A DNA stretch of 64,000 bases, taken from Gemmatimonadota bacterium. GTDB lineage: Bacteria; Gemmatimonadota; Gemmatimonadetes; Longimicrobiales; Gaopeijiaceae. The notes below the pieces were generated by a model. It worked only from the letters and a program-made list of their open reading frames with translations. It was not told where the DNA came from and did not search any database. A program made the position numbers and the translations under genes. The DNA is taken from NCBI GenBank assembly GCA_022822445.1, contig JAJEBR010000097.1, positions 1 through 64,000 of the forward strand, read 5' to 3'. Shown in pieces: positions 25,058 through 34,508 of the stretch (its first letter is position 1; each line of letters starts with the position of its first letter).

Positions 25058-27600
25058 CGGCCATGACCCGCGTCCGCGAAGCCTTCCTGGATCCCTCCTA
25101 CGGGCCCGCCCCGGAGAGCGAGGCGCTGGCGATGGAGTGGCTCGGCGGGGGCGAGCGCACCTTTGGGCACTACATCGGCGGAGGATGGACCGATGGCAGC
25201 GATCCTCACGCCACCCACTGCCCCGCCGACGGCAGGCGGCTCGCGAGATTCGCCTTCGGCTCGGCCGCGGAGGTCGACCTGGCGGTCCGGACCGCCCAGG
25301 CAGCTCTGTCGCCCTGGCAGGAGATCGGGGGCCACGAGCGGGCGCGCCACCTCTACCGGCTCGCCCGCCAGATCCAGAAGCGCTCCCGCCTCTTCGCGGT
25401 CGTGGAGTCGCTCGACAACGGCAAGACCATCCGCGAGGCGCGCGACCTCGACATCCCGCTCGCCGCCCGGCACTTCCTGCACCACGCAGGGTGGGCCCAA
25501 CTCGCCGCCGCGGAGTTTCCCGACCACGAACCCGTCGGGGTGGTGGGCCAGATCATCCCCTGGAACTTCCCCCTGCTCATGCTCGCCTGGAAGGTTGCGC
25601 CGGCGCTGGCGGCCGGGAACACCGTCGTCCTGAAGCCGGCGGAGTACACCCCGCTCTCGGCGCTCCTCTTCGCCGAGGTGGCTGCCGAGACCGGACTGCC
25701 CCCGGGCGTGCTGAACATCGTCACGGGGGACGGCGCCACGGGGGCCGCGATCGTCCGCCACGCGGAGGTCGCCAAGATCGCATTCACCGGCTCCACCGAG
25801 GTGGGCCGCGAAATCCGCCGCGTGACCGCCGGGACCGGCAAGCAGCTCTCGCTGGAGCTCGGCGGCAAGTCCCCCTTCGTCGTCTTCGACAGCGCCGACC
25901 TGGATGCCGCCATCGAGGGAATCGTGGACGGCGTGTGGCTCAACCAGGGCCAGGTCTGCTGCGCGGGGTCGCGCCTGCTGGTCCAGGAGAATGTGGAGGA
26001 GGAGATGCTCGACCGACTCCGCGCCAGGATGGAGAGCATTCGGGTCGGGCATCCGCTGGACAAGTCGATGGACATGGGGGCGGTGGTGGACCAGCGCCAG
26101 ATGGAACGCATCCGCGGCTTTCTCGACGCCGGCAAGGCCGACGGCGCGGAGATCTGGCAGCCCTCCGCCAAGGTGCCGCAGGACGGCTTCTTCCTGCCGC
26201 CCACCCTCTGCACCGGAGCGCCCGTCTCGAGTCCGATCGTCACCGAGGAGATCTTCGGGCCGGTTCTGGTGAGCCTCACCTTCCGCACGCCGGCCGAAGC
26301 GGTCGCGCTGGCCAACGACACGCGCTACGGACTGGCCGCCAGCGTCTGGACCGAGGACCTGAGCCTGGCGATGGACGTGGCGCCCGCGGTCAAGGCCGGG
26401 ACCGTGTGGGTGAACTGCACCAACCGCTTCGACGCCGCTTCCGGGTTCGGAGGCTACCGGGAGTCGGGATTTGGTCGCGAGGGCGGGAAGGAGGGGATGT
26501 GGGAGTACCTGAAGCCGGGCGCTGCGGGGACGGCCTCGGGCGGAGCGGGGGTTGCGAGGTGGGCCGGACCGGCGCTCGGGGGCGATGGGGCCCCGGGGGT
26601 GGAGGAAGGATCGGACGATGGGTTGGCGGCGGAGGGTGACGGATCGGGCGATGGGTTGTCGCGAGCGGATGACGGGCCACGTGAGGGGCTGGCGGCACGG
26701 GACGGCGTTTCGGGCCAGGCGACAGCGGGGCCGGGGCATCCCCGGGGTGACCCGATCGACCGCACGCGCAAGCTCTGGATCGGCGGCAGGCAGCGGCGCC
26801 CGGACGGCGGTTACTCGCTGACACAGCTGGGCCCGGACGGGCGGCCCTGGGGCGAAGCGCCCCGCGGCAACCGCAAGGACGTGCGGGACGCGGTCGAGGC
26901 TGCGGGGAAGGCTCGGGCGCCATGGGCCGCGACGACCGCCTACCTGCGTGCCCAGATCCTCTACTTCGTGGCCGAGAACCTGGCAGCGCGCGCCGGCGAG
27001 CTAGCCGGGCTGCTGAGGGGCGCGACCGGGATGACGGAGGAGGCCGCGGGCGCCGAGGTGGAGGCGGCGGTGCAGTCTCTCTTCACCTTCGCGGCCTGGG
27101 CGGACAAGCACGACGGAAGGGTGCACTCCACTCCGTTCCGCAACGTCACCTTCGCGATGAACGAGCCCGTGGGGACGGTGGCGATCCGGTGCGGCGAGGC
27201 GGCCCCGCTGGCCGGGGTGGCCGGGGCGGTGGGCGCGGCATTCTGCCAGGGAAATGTGGCGGTGGTGGTCGTGCCCGAGCGCTTCCCCCTTCCCGCGCTG
27301 GACCTGGTGCAGGTGATGGAGACGTCGGACGTGCCCCCCGGGGCGGTCAACGTGCTTTCGGGGATCCACGCCGAGGTCGTGCCGACGCTGGCGGCCCACG
27401 ACGATGTGGACCAGCTCTGGGACTTCGTGGCCGACGATCTCTCCGGCGAAGCCGAACGTCTCTCGGCCGGGAACCTCAAGCGGGTCTGGGTGGACCGTGA
27501 GAGCGCCGTGGACTGGCTTCGGCTCTCCGGCGACGCCGCCGAGATGCTCCTGCGCAAGGGGACCCGCGTCAAGAACATCTGGGTCCCCTACGGGGTCTGA
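25054..27600 (+). CDS. Double-domain aldehyde dehydrogenase (ALDH16-like)
   Basis: The 848 residues hold two ALDH domains, the ALDH16 architecture. Domain 1 (about 20-490) is catalytically complete: PWNFPLLMLAWKVAPALAAG, FTGSTEVGR, E268 in LELGGKSPF and C302 in GQVCCAGSR. Domain 2 (about 570-845) keeps the fold (AWADKHDGR, NEPVGTVAIRCGEAAPLAGV) but lacks the catalytic Cys region, as in ALDH16. The linker contains three 33-bp (11-residue) tandem repeats. It is coupled to deoC by ATGA and abuts the downstream fusion gene with no gap, so the three form an operon. It probably oxidises acetaldehyde or a related aldehyde to the acid with NAD+. Confidence 0.88.
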   Translation: MTAMTRVREAFLDPSYGPAPESEALAMEWLGGGERTFGHYIGGGWTDGSDPHATHCPADGRRLARFAFGSAAEVDLAVRTAQAALSPWQEIGGHERARHLYRLARQIQKRSRLFAVVESLDNGKTIREARDLDIPLAARHFLHHAGWAQLAAAEFPDHEPVGVVGQIIPWNFPLLMLAWKVAPALAAGNTVVLKPAEYTPLSALLFAEVAAETGLPPGVLNIVTGDGATGAAIVRHAEVAKIAFTGSTEVGREIRRVTAGTGKQLSLELGGKSPFVVFDSADLDAAIEGIVDGVWLNQGQVCCAGSRLLVQENVEEEMLDRLRARMESIRVGHPLDKSMDMGAVVDQRQMERIRGFLDAGKADGAEIWQPSAKVPQDGFFLPPTLCTGAPVSSPIVTEEIFGPVLVSLTFRTPAEAVALANDTRYGLAASVWTEDLSLAMDVAPAVKAGTVWVNCTNRFDAASGFGGYRESGFGREGGKEGMWEYLKPGAAGTASGGAGVARWAGPALGGDGAPGVEEGSDDGLAAEGDGSGDGLSRADDGPREGLAARDGVSGQATAGPGHPRGDPIDRTRKLWIGGRQRRPDGGYSLTQLGPDGRPWGEAPRGNRKDVRDAVEAAGKARAPWAATTAYLRAQILYFVAENLAARAGELAGLLRGATGMTEEAAGAEVEAAVQSLFTFAAWADKHDGRVHSTPFRNVTFAMNEPVGTVAIRCGEAAPLAGVAGAVGAAFCQGNVAVVVVPERFPLPALDLVQVMETSDVPPGAVNVLSGIHAEVVPTLAAHDDVDQLWDFVADDLSGEAERLSAGNLKRVWVDRESAVDWLRLSGDAAEMLLRKGTRVKNIWVPYGV
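26608..26706 (+). repeat. Three 33-bp tandem repeats in the ALDH linker
   Basis: Units 26608-26640, 26641-26673 and 26674-26706 are each 33 bp. The first two begin GGATCGG(A/G)CGATGGGTTG; the third is more diverged. They encode 11-residue units of the type GDGSGDGLSRA. A weaker fourth unit may precede them at 26575. The in-frame period leaves the reading frame intact and expands only the inter-domain linker. Confidence 0.75.
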
Positions 27601-30600
27601 GTGAGCCGGCGTCCCACCCCGGGCGAGGCCCGGGCCATCATGCGCCGGCACTTTGGTATCGATGGACAAGCGTCCGACCTGCCCGGCGAGTTCGACTGGA
27701 ACTACCGGATCTCAGGGTCTGCGGGCAACTTCGTCCTGAAGCTCGGTCCCCGCGCGCGGCGGCCGGTCTTCGAGCTGATCACCGCCACCCTGGCCCACCT
27801 GGAGGATGCCGGCCCCGGCCTGGGCGGAAGAATCCCGCGCGCTGTTCAGCCGGATGGCGGCGAGGTGCCCGGAACGAACGTGGAGGCGACGGACGGCGGG
27901 ACACCGGGGAAGGACGCGGAGTCGCCGTCGGGCGGTGAGGCCAGGTCCGAGGCGGATTTGCGGGTCGGCGGGGCCCCGGGGACGGCTGTGGATCTTCCGG
28001 CCGGCGGGACGCCGACGGAGGACCGGAGCGCCCCATCCGCGATCGCGGAGACCGAACTTCACGGCGAGCCGCTCATCGCCTCCGCCTGCACCTATCTGGA
28101 AGGGATCCCGCTGGCCGAACTCACGCCGCGTTCCATGGCCGTCCTCGAGTCGCTCGGCGCGCTGCTCGGTGATCTGGATACGGCGCTCTCCGGATTCGAC
28201 CACCCGGCGCTGGACCGCGACTTCCCCTGGCGGATGGACACCGCGGCAGGGACCGTCCACGACCGTCTCGGAGACCTCCCCGACGGCCGGGAGCTGGTCG
28301 GCGCGACGCTCGAGCGCGCCGTTCGCCGCCTGGAGCCCCTTCTGGGCGACCTCCCCTCCTCGGTGATCCACAACGACGCCAACGACTACAACGTGATCGT
28401 GGTGCCCTCGCTCGAGGGAGCGCGGCCCGCAGGCCTCATCGACTTCGGCGACGTCGTCCGGGGCTGGCGGGCGGCCGAAATCGGGGTCGCGGCCACCTAT
28501 GCGATGATGGGGCTGCCAGACCCGCTGGCGGCGGCGTGCGCCATCGTGCGCGGCTACGCCTCCGTGGCGCCGCCGAGCGACGCCGAGTGCGCCGCAATCA
28601 TACCGATCGTGGCCCTGCGGCTCTGTCTCTCCGTCGCGGTGCAGACTGGCGAGATGCGGCGCCAGCCGGACAATGTCTACCTCGCGGTGAGCCAGGAACC
28701 GGCCTGGGAGCTCCTGGGTACGCTGGCGCGGACCGACTGGCGGATCGCCGAATTCCGGATTCGCGAAGCCGCCGGGCTGGCCCCCAATCCGGCGCTGGCC
28801 ACCCCCGGGCTTGCCGCCGTGCTGGATCGCGCCCCTGAAGCCCCCCTGATGGCTCCCGGGGTCCTCGCGCGCCCCCACACCCTGGACACCTCCGTCGGGA
28901 GCCCCACCCTCCCCCACCCCGACACCCTGGCCCGGCACGGCGCGCTCGAACGCTGGATCGACGCCGAGATCGCCGCACACGGGGCCACCGTCGGCATCGG
29001 CCGCTACGGCGAGGCGCGCCTCTTCTACCACGCCCCCGACTTCCACGCGCCCGGCAACGACGGCCCCGAGGCGCGCACCATCCATCTCGGCCTGGACCTC
29101 TTCGCCCCGGCGGGCACAGCCGTGCACAGCCCCCTCCCCGGCACGGTGGTCTCGGTCGCGGACAACGACCAGCCCTGCGACTACGGACCCACCGCCATCC
29201 TGCGCCACGCCGCCGCGGACGGCACCGGCTTCCACACCCTCTACGGCCACCTCGACCGCGCCACCCTGGACCACCTCGAGCCCGGCCGGGCCATCGCCGC
29301 CGGCGACGTGCTCGGCCGGCTCGGCAGCGCGGAAGTCAACGGCGGCTGGGCCCCTCATCTGCACTTCCAGGTAATCGCACTCGACCCGCTGTACGACGAC
29401 GGCATGGAGGTGGCCGAGCCCGGCAACTTCCCCGGGGTGGCGCTGCAGCGCCTGCGCACCGTGTGGGAGTCGGTGCTCCCCGACCCCTCCGCCCTCGCGG
29501 GCCTGCCCCCCGGCACCGTCACCGCCACCGCGCCCGCCGAAGACCCCGCCCGGCGGAAGGGCGACCTCGCCGCGCAGCGCATCGCCCTGCTCGGCCCGTC
29601 GCTGAGCCTCTCCTACCGCGACCCGATCCACGTGGTGCGGGGCCTCGGGTCCTACCTGTACGACGACGCCGCGCGCCGCTACCTCGACACCGTCAACAAC
29701 GTCCCACACGTCGGGCACGGTAACCGCCGCGTCGCCGAAGCGATCGCGCGCCAGTCCCACCTCCTCAACACCAACACGCGCTACCTGCACGGCGAGATCG
29801 TCACGCTGGCCGACGAGCTCCTGGCCCACTTCCCCGCTCCCTTCGAGGTCGTCTTCCTGGTCTGCTCGGGGAGCGAGGCGAACGAACTGGCGCTGCGGAT
29901 GGCGCGCTGCCACACCGGGGCCGACGGGGTCGTCTGCCTTGAGGGCGGCTATCACGGAAACACCGGCGGGCTGGTCGAGGTCAGTCAGTACAAGTTCGAC
30001 GGACCCGGCGGGAGCGGGCCGGGCGACCGCGTGGCCGCGGCCCCCATGCCGGACACCTACCGGGGCCACTACCGGCGCGGCGAGGGACTCCCCGATGTCG
30101 ATCTGGGACGGCGCTACGCCGCCGACGTGGCCCGCGCGGCAGCCCGCCTGGACGCAGCCGCGGGCGGACCGGGGGTCGCGGCCTTCATCGCCGAACCGAT
30201 CCTCAGCTGCGGCGGCCAGATCGAACCGCCCCCCGGATACCTGGACGCGGCCTTCCACCACATCCGCCGGGCGGGCGGCGTCTGCATCGCCGACGAGGTG
30301 CAGGTCGGCTTCGGCCGGATCGGCGACGCCTTCTGGGGGTTCGAGCTGCAGGACGCGGTGCCCGACATCGTCACCCTCGGCAAGCCGATGGGGAACGGGC
30401 ACCCGGTGGCGGCGGTGGTCACCACCCGCAAGATCGCCGATTCCTTCGCCAACGGCATGGAGTACTTCAGCACCTTCGGCGGCAATCCGGTCTCCTGCGC
30501 CGCGGCGCGCGCGGTGCTGGCCGAGATCCGGGACCGGGGCCTGCAGGAGCATGCGCGCACGGTCGGCGGCGGGCTCCTGCGGGGGCTGCGCGAACTCACG

Positions 30601-30879
30601 TCCGACCACCCGTTCGTGGGCGATGTGCGCGGGCGCGGGCTCTTCCTGGGGATCGAGTTCGTGCGCGACCGCACCTCCCGGGAGCCCTTCCCGGAGGCCT
30701 GCACCCATCTCGTCAACCGGGCCCGCGAGATGGGAGTGCTGCTCAGTGTGGACGGCCCCGACCACAACGTGATCAAGATCAAGCCCCCGCTGGTCTTCGG
30801 CGATGCGGAGGCGGCCCTGCTGATGGAGACGCTGGGAGTGGTGCTGAGTGAAAGCGCGCTGCAGAATCGCAATAGCTAA
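27601..30879 (+). CDS. Three-domain fusion: APH-type kinase, M23 peptidase-like domain, class III aminotransferase
   Basis: The 1092 residues start with an aminoglycoside/homoserine-kinase-like fold (FDWNYRISGSAGNFVLKLG; catalytic VIHNDANDYNVIV; GLIDFGDVVRGW). An M23-like domain follows (HLGLDLFAPAGTAVHSPLPG, LYGHLD, PHLHFQVI). A full PLP-dependent class III aminotransferase makes up the last ~430 residues (VCLEGGYHGNTGGLVE, IADEVQVGFGRIGDAFWGFE, LGKPMGNGHPVAAV with the PLP Lys). This order is known from large AGXT2L-like proteins, whose substrates are phosphorylated or hydroxylated amines. A Gly/Pro/Glu-rich insertion (about residues 80-140) interrupts the kinase N-lobe. The start is GTG 27601, directly after the ALDH stop. 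A pathway from a hydroxylated amine through a phospho-intermediate to an aldehyde, then ALDH16, is plausible but inferred. Confidence 0.85.
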   Translation: MSRRPTPGEARAIMRRHFGIDGQASDLPGEFDWNYRISGSAGNFVLKLGPRARRPVFELITATLAHLEDAGPGLGGRIPRAVQPDGGEVPGTNVEATDGGTPGKDAESPSGGEARSEADLRVGGAPGTAVDLPAGGTPTEDRSAPSAIAETELHGEPLIASACTYLEGIPLAELTPRSMAVLESLGALLGDLDTALSGFDHPALDRDFPWRMDTAAGTVHDRLGDLPDGRELVGATLERAVRRLEPLLGDLPSSVIHNDANDYNVIVVPSLEGARPAGLIDFGDVVRGWRAAEIGVAATYAMMGLPDPLAAACAIVRGYASVAPPSDAECAAIIPIVALRLCLSVAVQTGEMRRQPDNVYLAVSQEPAWELLGTLARTDWRIAEFRIREAAGLAPNPALATPGLAAVLDRAPEAPLMAPGVLARPHTLDTSVGSPTLPHPDTLARHGALERWIDAEIAAHGATVGIGRYGEARLFYHAPDFHAPGNDGPEARTIHLGLDLFAPAGTAVHSPLPGTVVSVADNDQPCDYGPTAILRHAAADGTGFHTLYGHLDRATLDHLEPGRAIAAGDVLGRLGSAEVNGGWAPHLHFQVIALDPLYDDGMEVAEPGNFPGVALQRLRTVWESVLPDPSALAGLPPGTVTATAPAEDPARRKGDLAAQRIALLGPSLSLSYRDPIHVVRGLGSYLYDDAARRYLDTVNNVPHVGHGNRRVAEAIARQSHLLNTNTRYLHGEIVTLADELLAHFPAPFEVVFLVCSGSEANELALRMARCHTGADGVVCLEGGYHGNTGGLVEVSQYKFDGPGGSGPGDRVAAAPMPDTYRGHYRRGEGLPDVDLGRRYAADVARAAARLDAAAGGPGVAAFIAEPILSCGGQIEPPPGYLDAAFHHIRRAGGVCIADEVQVGFGRIGDAFWGFELQDAVPDIVTLGKPMGNGHPVAAVVTTRKIADSFANGMEYFSTFGGNPVSCAAARAVLAEIRDRGLQEHARTVGGGLLRGLRELTSDHPFVGDVRGRGLFLGIEFVRDRTSREPFPEACTHLVNRAREMGVLLSVDGPDHNVIKIKPPLVFGDAEAALLMETLGVVLSESALQNRNS

Positions 30880-30945
30880 AACTATATTAAGCTAAGAAAA
30901 ATTATCTTAAATTGACGAGTTTGACGGACCGGGCGGCGTTGGGGC

Positions 30946-30995
30946 CGACTCGCCGGTGCCTGGCCGTTGCCGACTCGCCGGTGCCTGGCCGTTGC
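30946..30995. repeat. Perfect 25-bp tandem duplication
   Basis: Two identical 25-base units, 30946-30970 and 30971-30995, beginning CGACTCGCCGGTGCC, lie in the gap between the convergent fusion gene and pdxH. A shorter near-duplication (CGAACCGCAG twice, around 31040-31070) follows. The left part of the same gap (30878-30915) is strikingly AT-rich for this genome. No gene is seen in 30880-31089. Confidence 0.8.
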
Positions 30996-31089
30996 CGGCA
31001 TCCGGCGTGGTCGCCAGGGACAGGCGCGGCGCTGACGCCGAACCGCAGTCGCCCGAACCGCAGCCACCCATCGGGCGGCGGGCACCCAC

Positions 31090-31716
31090 TCAGGGATACA
31101 GCCGCCGCCGCGTCCAGCCTCCGGCGCCGTCCCGCTCGTAGCCGAAGCGGTCGTGCAGACGCGCATGCCCCTCCTGCCAGAACTCGATGGCGTCGGGGAC
31201 GATGCGGAAGCCGGACCAGTTGGGCGGCCTGGGGACATCGCCGTCCGCGAAGCGCGCTTCCAGCGCCCGCACCCTGCCCTCCAGCGCGGCCCGGCTCTCG
31301 AGCTCCCGGCTCTGGTCCGACGCCCAGGCCCCGATTCGGCTCCCTCGGGGACGGCTGGCGAAGTAGGCGTCCGCCTCCCCACCCGAAACCGGCTCCACCG
31401 GGCCGCGAATCCGCACCTGGCGCCCGAGCGGCTGCCAGTAGAAGGTGAGTCCCGCCCGGGGGTGCGCCGCGAGCTGCGCGCCCTTGGCGGAGTCCAGGTT
31501 GGTGTAGAAGACGAATCCCCGCTCGTCGAAGTGCTTCAGCAGGACCATCCGGCCCTCCGGCGTGCGCTCCGGTCCCAGGGTGGAGAGGCAGACCGCCTCC
31601 GCGAAGACGATTCCCGGTTCGGCCTCGGCGGCGGCGAACCAGCGCGCGAACTCCTGCAGGGGGTCGGCGGCCATGTCCGCGAGCACCAGGCCGCGCCGCG
31701 GGGGATCGGGGCTCAT
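31090..31716 (-). CDS. pdxH: Pyridoxamine 5'-phosphate oxidase
   Basis: This 208-residue FMN enzyme makes the cofactor pyridoxal 5'-phosphate from PNP or PMP. RMVLLKHFDERGFVFYTNLD, SAKGAQLAAHPRAGLTFYW and the C-terminal WQEGHARLHDRFGYERD to RRRLYP are all conserved (the RLxP end is typical). Start ATG 31716 overlaps the stop of the upstream SRPBCC-epimerase gene as ATGA. The N-terminus is shorter than in E. coli but normal for many bacteria. Confidence 0.94.
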   Translation of the reverse strand: MSPDPPRRGLVLADMAADPLQEFARWFAAAEAEPGIVFAEAVCLSTLGPERTPEGRMVLLKHFDERGFVFYTNLDSAKGAQLAAHPRAGLTFYWQPLGRQVRIRGPVEPVSGGEADAYFASRPRGSRIGAWASDQSRELESRAALEGRVRALEARFADGDVPRPPNWSGFRIVPDAIEFWQEGHARLHDRFGYERDGAGGWTRRRLYP

Positions 31717-33107
31717 CGCGGCTCCCGGCTCGCTCCGGCGTGGCCGAGCTGAAAGGCGAGCGACTCCTCGATGCCCTCGAAGTCGAAGCGGAAGCCGCTG
31801 CGCGAAGCAGCCTCCGGCAGCACCCGGGCACCCTCCAGCAACAGGGTCTTGCCCATCTCGCCGAACATGCCGCGCACCGCCAGCGACGGCACCGGCAGCA
31901 GCGTGGGGCGCTTCAGCACGCGGCCCAGGATCGAGGTGAAGGTGGCGTTGGGGACCGGGTGGGGGGCGGTCGCGTTGACCGGACCCCTGAGCGACGGGGT
32001 GGTGATCGCGTGGAAGACGAGTCCCACGAGGTCGTCGTGATCGATCCAGCTGACGTACTGGCGTCCGGTGCCGAGACGGCCTCCAATCCCCATCTTGAAG
32101 GGAAGCAGCATGGTGCCGAGGGCTCCACCGGCGGGGCTGAGGACCAGCCCGGTGCGCAGCATGACCACCCGGGTCCCGGAGCGACGCGCCCCGGCCGCCT
32201 GATCCTCCCACTCACGGCAGAGGTCCGCCAGGAATCCCTTGCCCGGCGGGCTGCCCTCCGTGATCCGCTCGGCGCCCCGGTCCCCGTAGAACCCGATCGC
32301 CGACGACGCCACCAACACCCGGGGCGGCCGCCGCAGCCCGTTCAGCGCCTCCACCAGAAGCCGCGTCCCTTCCACCCGGCTCCGCCAGATCGCCCGCTTC
32401 TTCGCCGGGGTCCACCGCTGGCCGGTCAGGCTCTCTCCGGCCAGGTGCACGACGGCGTCGACGCCCTCCAGCCGCTCCCGCTCGATGCGGCGCTCCATCG
32501 GGTCCCAGGCGATCTCGCCCTTTCCGCGGTCGGGCCTGGCCCGCACGATCCGCCGGACCTCGTGCCCTCCCGTGGTGAGGAAGTGGCAGAGCGCCGACCC
32601 GATGAAGCCGCTCGCGCCGGTGACCGCGACCTTCAGGGGGGGGCCGTCGTAGGCGCCGTGGCGCGCCAGATCCTGCGCGATCCGTCTTCCGCGGAATGCG
32701 AAGAACCGCCCGAGCTCGGCCTTGATGACGCCCCCGGCGAAGATCTGCCCCGCCGTCCCGCCGGGCGGCTCCCACTCGATGCGGTCCCTGAGCAGCGTGC
32801 CTCCGCTGCCCGCCGCCTCGAACTCGTGGCTGTGCACCCAGGACTGGAGAGGTCCGGAGACCTGTTCGTCCCGAAAGTGCCGGCCCTCCTCGAATGCGGT
32901 GTGGCGGACCTTCATCTCCGCCGAGATGGGCCCCCGCTTCGCCCGGATCCGCACCGTGCCCCCGTCGGCGATGCCGCCCTCCCGCCCAACGATCCGCACG
33001 TCCTCCCATGGAGGCAGCAGACGCTCCAGCGCGCCGGGACGCATGTGCCATCCGAAGACGTCGTCGACCGGAAATGGAACCTCGCACTCGTGCTGGAACG
33101 TGGGCAT
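31713..33107 (-). CDS. SRPBCC domain fused to a TIGR01777-family epimerase
   Basis: In this 464-residue protein, residues 1-155 are an SRPBCC/START-like ligand-binding domain (CEVPFPVDDVFGWHMRPGAL). Residues ~160-460 are an SDR-type nucleotide-sugar-epimerase-like protein of the TIGR01777 family: VAVTGASGFIGSALCHFLTT (NAD(P)-binding), VVHLAGESL, RWTPAKKRAIWRSRV, SSAIGFYGDRG. The fusion is common in several phyla; its substrate is unknown. I chose ATG 33107 (MPTFQHECEVPFP). It lies 7 bases after the rpe stop and is coupled to pdxH by ATGA. Confidence 0.85.
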   Translation of the reverse strand: MPTFQHECEVPFPVDDVFGWHMRPGALERLLPPWEDVRIVGREGGIADGGTVRIRAKRGPISAEMKVRHTAFEEGRHFRDEQVSGPLQSWVHSHEFEAAGSGGTLLRDRIEWEPPGGTAGQIFAGGVIKAELGRFFAFRGRRIAQDLARHGAYDGPPLKVAVTGASGFIGSALCHFLTTGGHEVRRIVRARPDRGKGEIAWDPMERRIERERLEGVDAVVHLAGESLTGQRWTPAKKRAIWRSRVEGTRLLVEALNGLRRPPRVLVASSAIGFYGDRGAERITEGSPPGKGFLADLCREWEDQAAGARRSGTRVVMLRTGLVLSPAGGALGTMLLPFKMGIGGRLGTGRQYVSWIDHDDLVGLVFHAITTPSLRGPVNATAPHPVPNATFTSILGRVLKRPTLLPVPSLAVRGMFGEMGKTLLLEGARVLPEAASRSGFRFDFEGIEESLAFQLGHAGASREPR

Positions 33108-33114
33108 GAATCTG

Positions 33115-33798
33115 CTAACCCCTTCCCTCCCGGGAGATCCCCTGCACCGACGCGCGGAGCGCCGCCACTCCCGCCGCCGCGCCCCCCGGATGGCCGAACA
33201 CCGCGGAGCCGGCCACGAGCACCGACGCACCTGCGGCGACCAGGGCGGGCGCCGTCTTCTCGCTCACGCCGCCGTCCACCTGGATCTCGACTTCTCCGGG
33301 GCGGCGCGCTTCGACCATCGCCTTCGCGCGGGCGAGCTTGTCCAGCGACTGCGGAATGAAGGCCTGGCCGCCGAAGCCCGGGTTCACCGTCATCACCAGG
33401 AGCAGGTCGATCCCGTCGAGCACCTCCTCGATGGCCGCGAGGGGCGTCGACGGGTTCAGCGCCACGCCGGCGCGCTTCCCCAGGGAGCGGATGAGCTCCA
33501 GGGTGCGGTGAAGGTGCCGTGCCGCCTCGACGTGCACCGTGATAACGTCCGCGCCCGCTTCCGCGAAGTCGGGGACGTAGCGGCCGGGATCCTCGATCAT
33601 CAGATGCACATCGACCGTGCGCTCGGTGACGCCCCGCACCGCGTCGACGATCAGCGGACCGATCGTGATGTTCGGGACGAAGCGGCCATCCATCACGTCC
33701 ACATGAACCCACTCGGCGCCCGCCTCGTCGACCGTCCTCACCTCCCGGCCGAGCTCGGCGAAGCGGCAGCTCAGCAGCGACGGCGCGATCCTGATCAC
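33115..33798 (-). CDS. rpe: Ribulose-phosphate 3-epimerase
   Basis: This 227-residue TIM barrel interconverts ribulose-5-phosphate and xylulose-5-phosphate. APSLLSCRFAELGREV, HVDVMDGRFVPNITIGP, VDVHLMIEDP, MTVNPGFGGQAFI and VDGGVSEKTAP contain the metal-binding His/Asp residues. The start overlaps the rpiA stop by 4 bases, pairing the two pentose-phosphate isomerisation steps in one transcript. Confidence 0.96.
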   Translation of the reverse strand: MIRIAPSLLSCRFAELGREVRTVDEAGAEWVHVDVMDGRFVPNITIGPLIVDAVRGVTERTVDVHLMIEDPGRYVPDFAEAGADVITVHVEAARHLHRTLELIRSLGKRAGVALNPSTPLAAIEEVLDGIDLLLVMTVNPGFGGQAFIPQSLDKLARAKAMVEARRPGEVEIQVDGGVSEKTAPALVAAGASVLVAGSAVFGHPGGAAAGVAALRASVQGISREGRG

Positions 33799-34508
33799 GT
33801 CAGGCTCCCCGCGGGCCGCATCCGGCGGACACCCTCGGCGCCGGCGATCACGGCTTCGCTCGCCATCCCCAGGAACAGGCCCGACTCGACGACCCCGGCG
33901 CGGCGCGCCAGGCGCCGGTCCAGCTCCCGCGGATCGTCGATCCCGTTGACGAATCCGCAGTCGATGACTACGAGTCCGTTATCGGTCGCATAGACTTCGC
34001 CACCCTCGTTCCTCCTTACTTCCGGATCGGCCCCAAGCGCCTGCAACCACTTGAAATGGCTGTCGAATTCGAACGGAACGACTTCAACCGGGAGGTGAGC
34101 ACGCTCACCCAGACGGTTGACGACCTTGGTGTCGTCCGCGACCACCACGAAACGATCCGACGCCTGCGCCACCATCTTTTCGCGCAGGAGCGCACCGCCC
34201 AGCCCCTTGATGAGGTTGAGCTGCGGATCGACCTCGTCAGCGCCGTCCACGGTGAGATCGAGAGGTGCCAGTTCGCTGAGGGTACCAAGTGGTATCCCCA
34301 GTCGGCGTGCAGCTTTCTCCGTGCGGATGGAGGTGGGAACCCCCACCACGTCGGCTAGCTCGCCGCTCGCCAGCCGGGCACCGAGGTGCCTGAGGAACCA
34401 GGCGACGGTCGAGCCGGTTCCCAGCCCCAGACGCATCCCCGAGGCCACGCTCCTGGCCGCTTCACGTCCCGCGTCGCTCTTCAGGTCTTCGACTGCGGTC
34501 AGGACCAA
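33795..34508 (-). CDS. rpiA: Ribose-5-phosphate isomerase A
   Basis: This 237-residue enzyme interconverts ribose-5- and ribulose-5-phosphate. [57 protein letters not shown] and the catalytic-region FPVEV-like [10 protein letters not shown] are all in place. ATG 34508 heads the rpiA-rpe-epimerase-pdxH run. Divergent from DAHP synthase, with 271 bases between them for both promoters. Confidence 0.95.
   Translation of the reverse strand: MVLTAVEDLKSDAGREAARSVASGMRLGLGTGSTVAWFLRHLGARLASGELADVVGVPTSIRTEKAARRLGIPLGTLSELAPLDLTVDGADEVDPQLNLIKGLGGALLREKMVAQASDRFVVVADDTKVVNRLGERAHLPVEVVPFEFDSHFKWLQALGADPEVRRNEGGEVYATDNGLVVIDCGFVNGIDDPRELDRRLARRAGVVESGLFLGMASEAVIAGAEGVRRMRPAGSLT

Noticed and set aside
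27712-30765. A 1017-codon minus-strand frame opposite the fusion gene
   Set aside because: The + strand carries clear kinase, M23 and aminotransferase motifs; the antisense frame has none.
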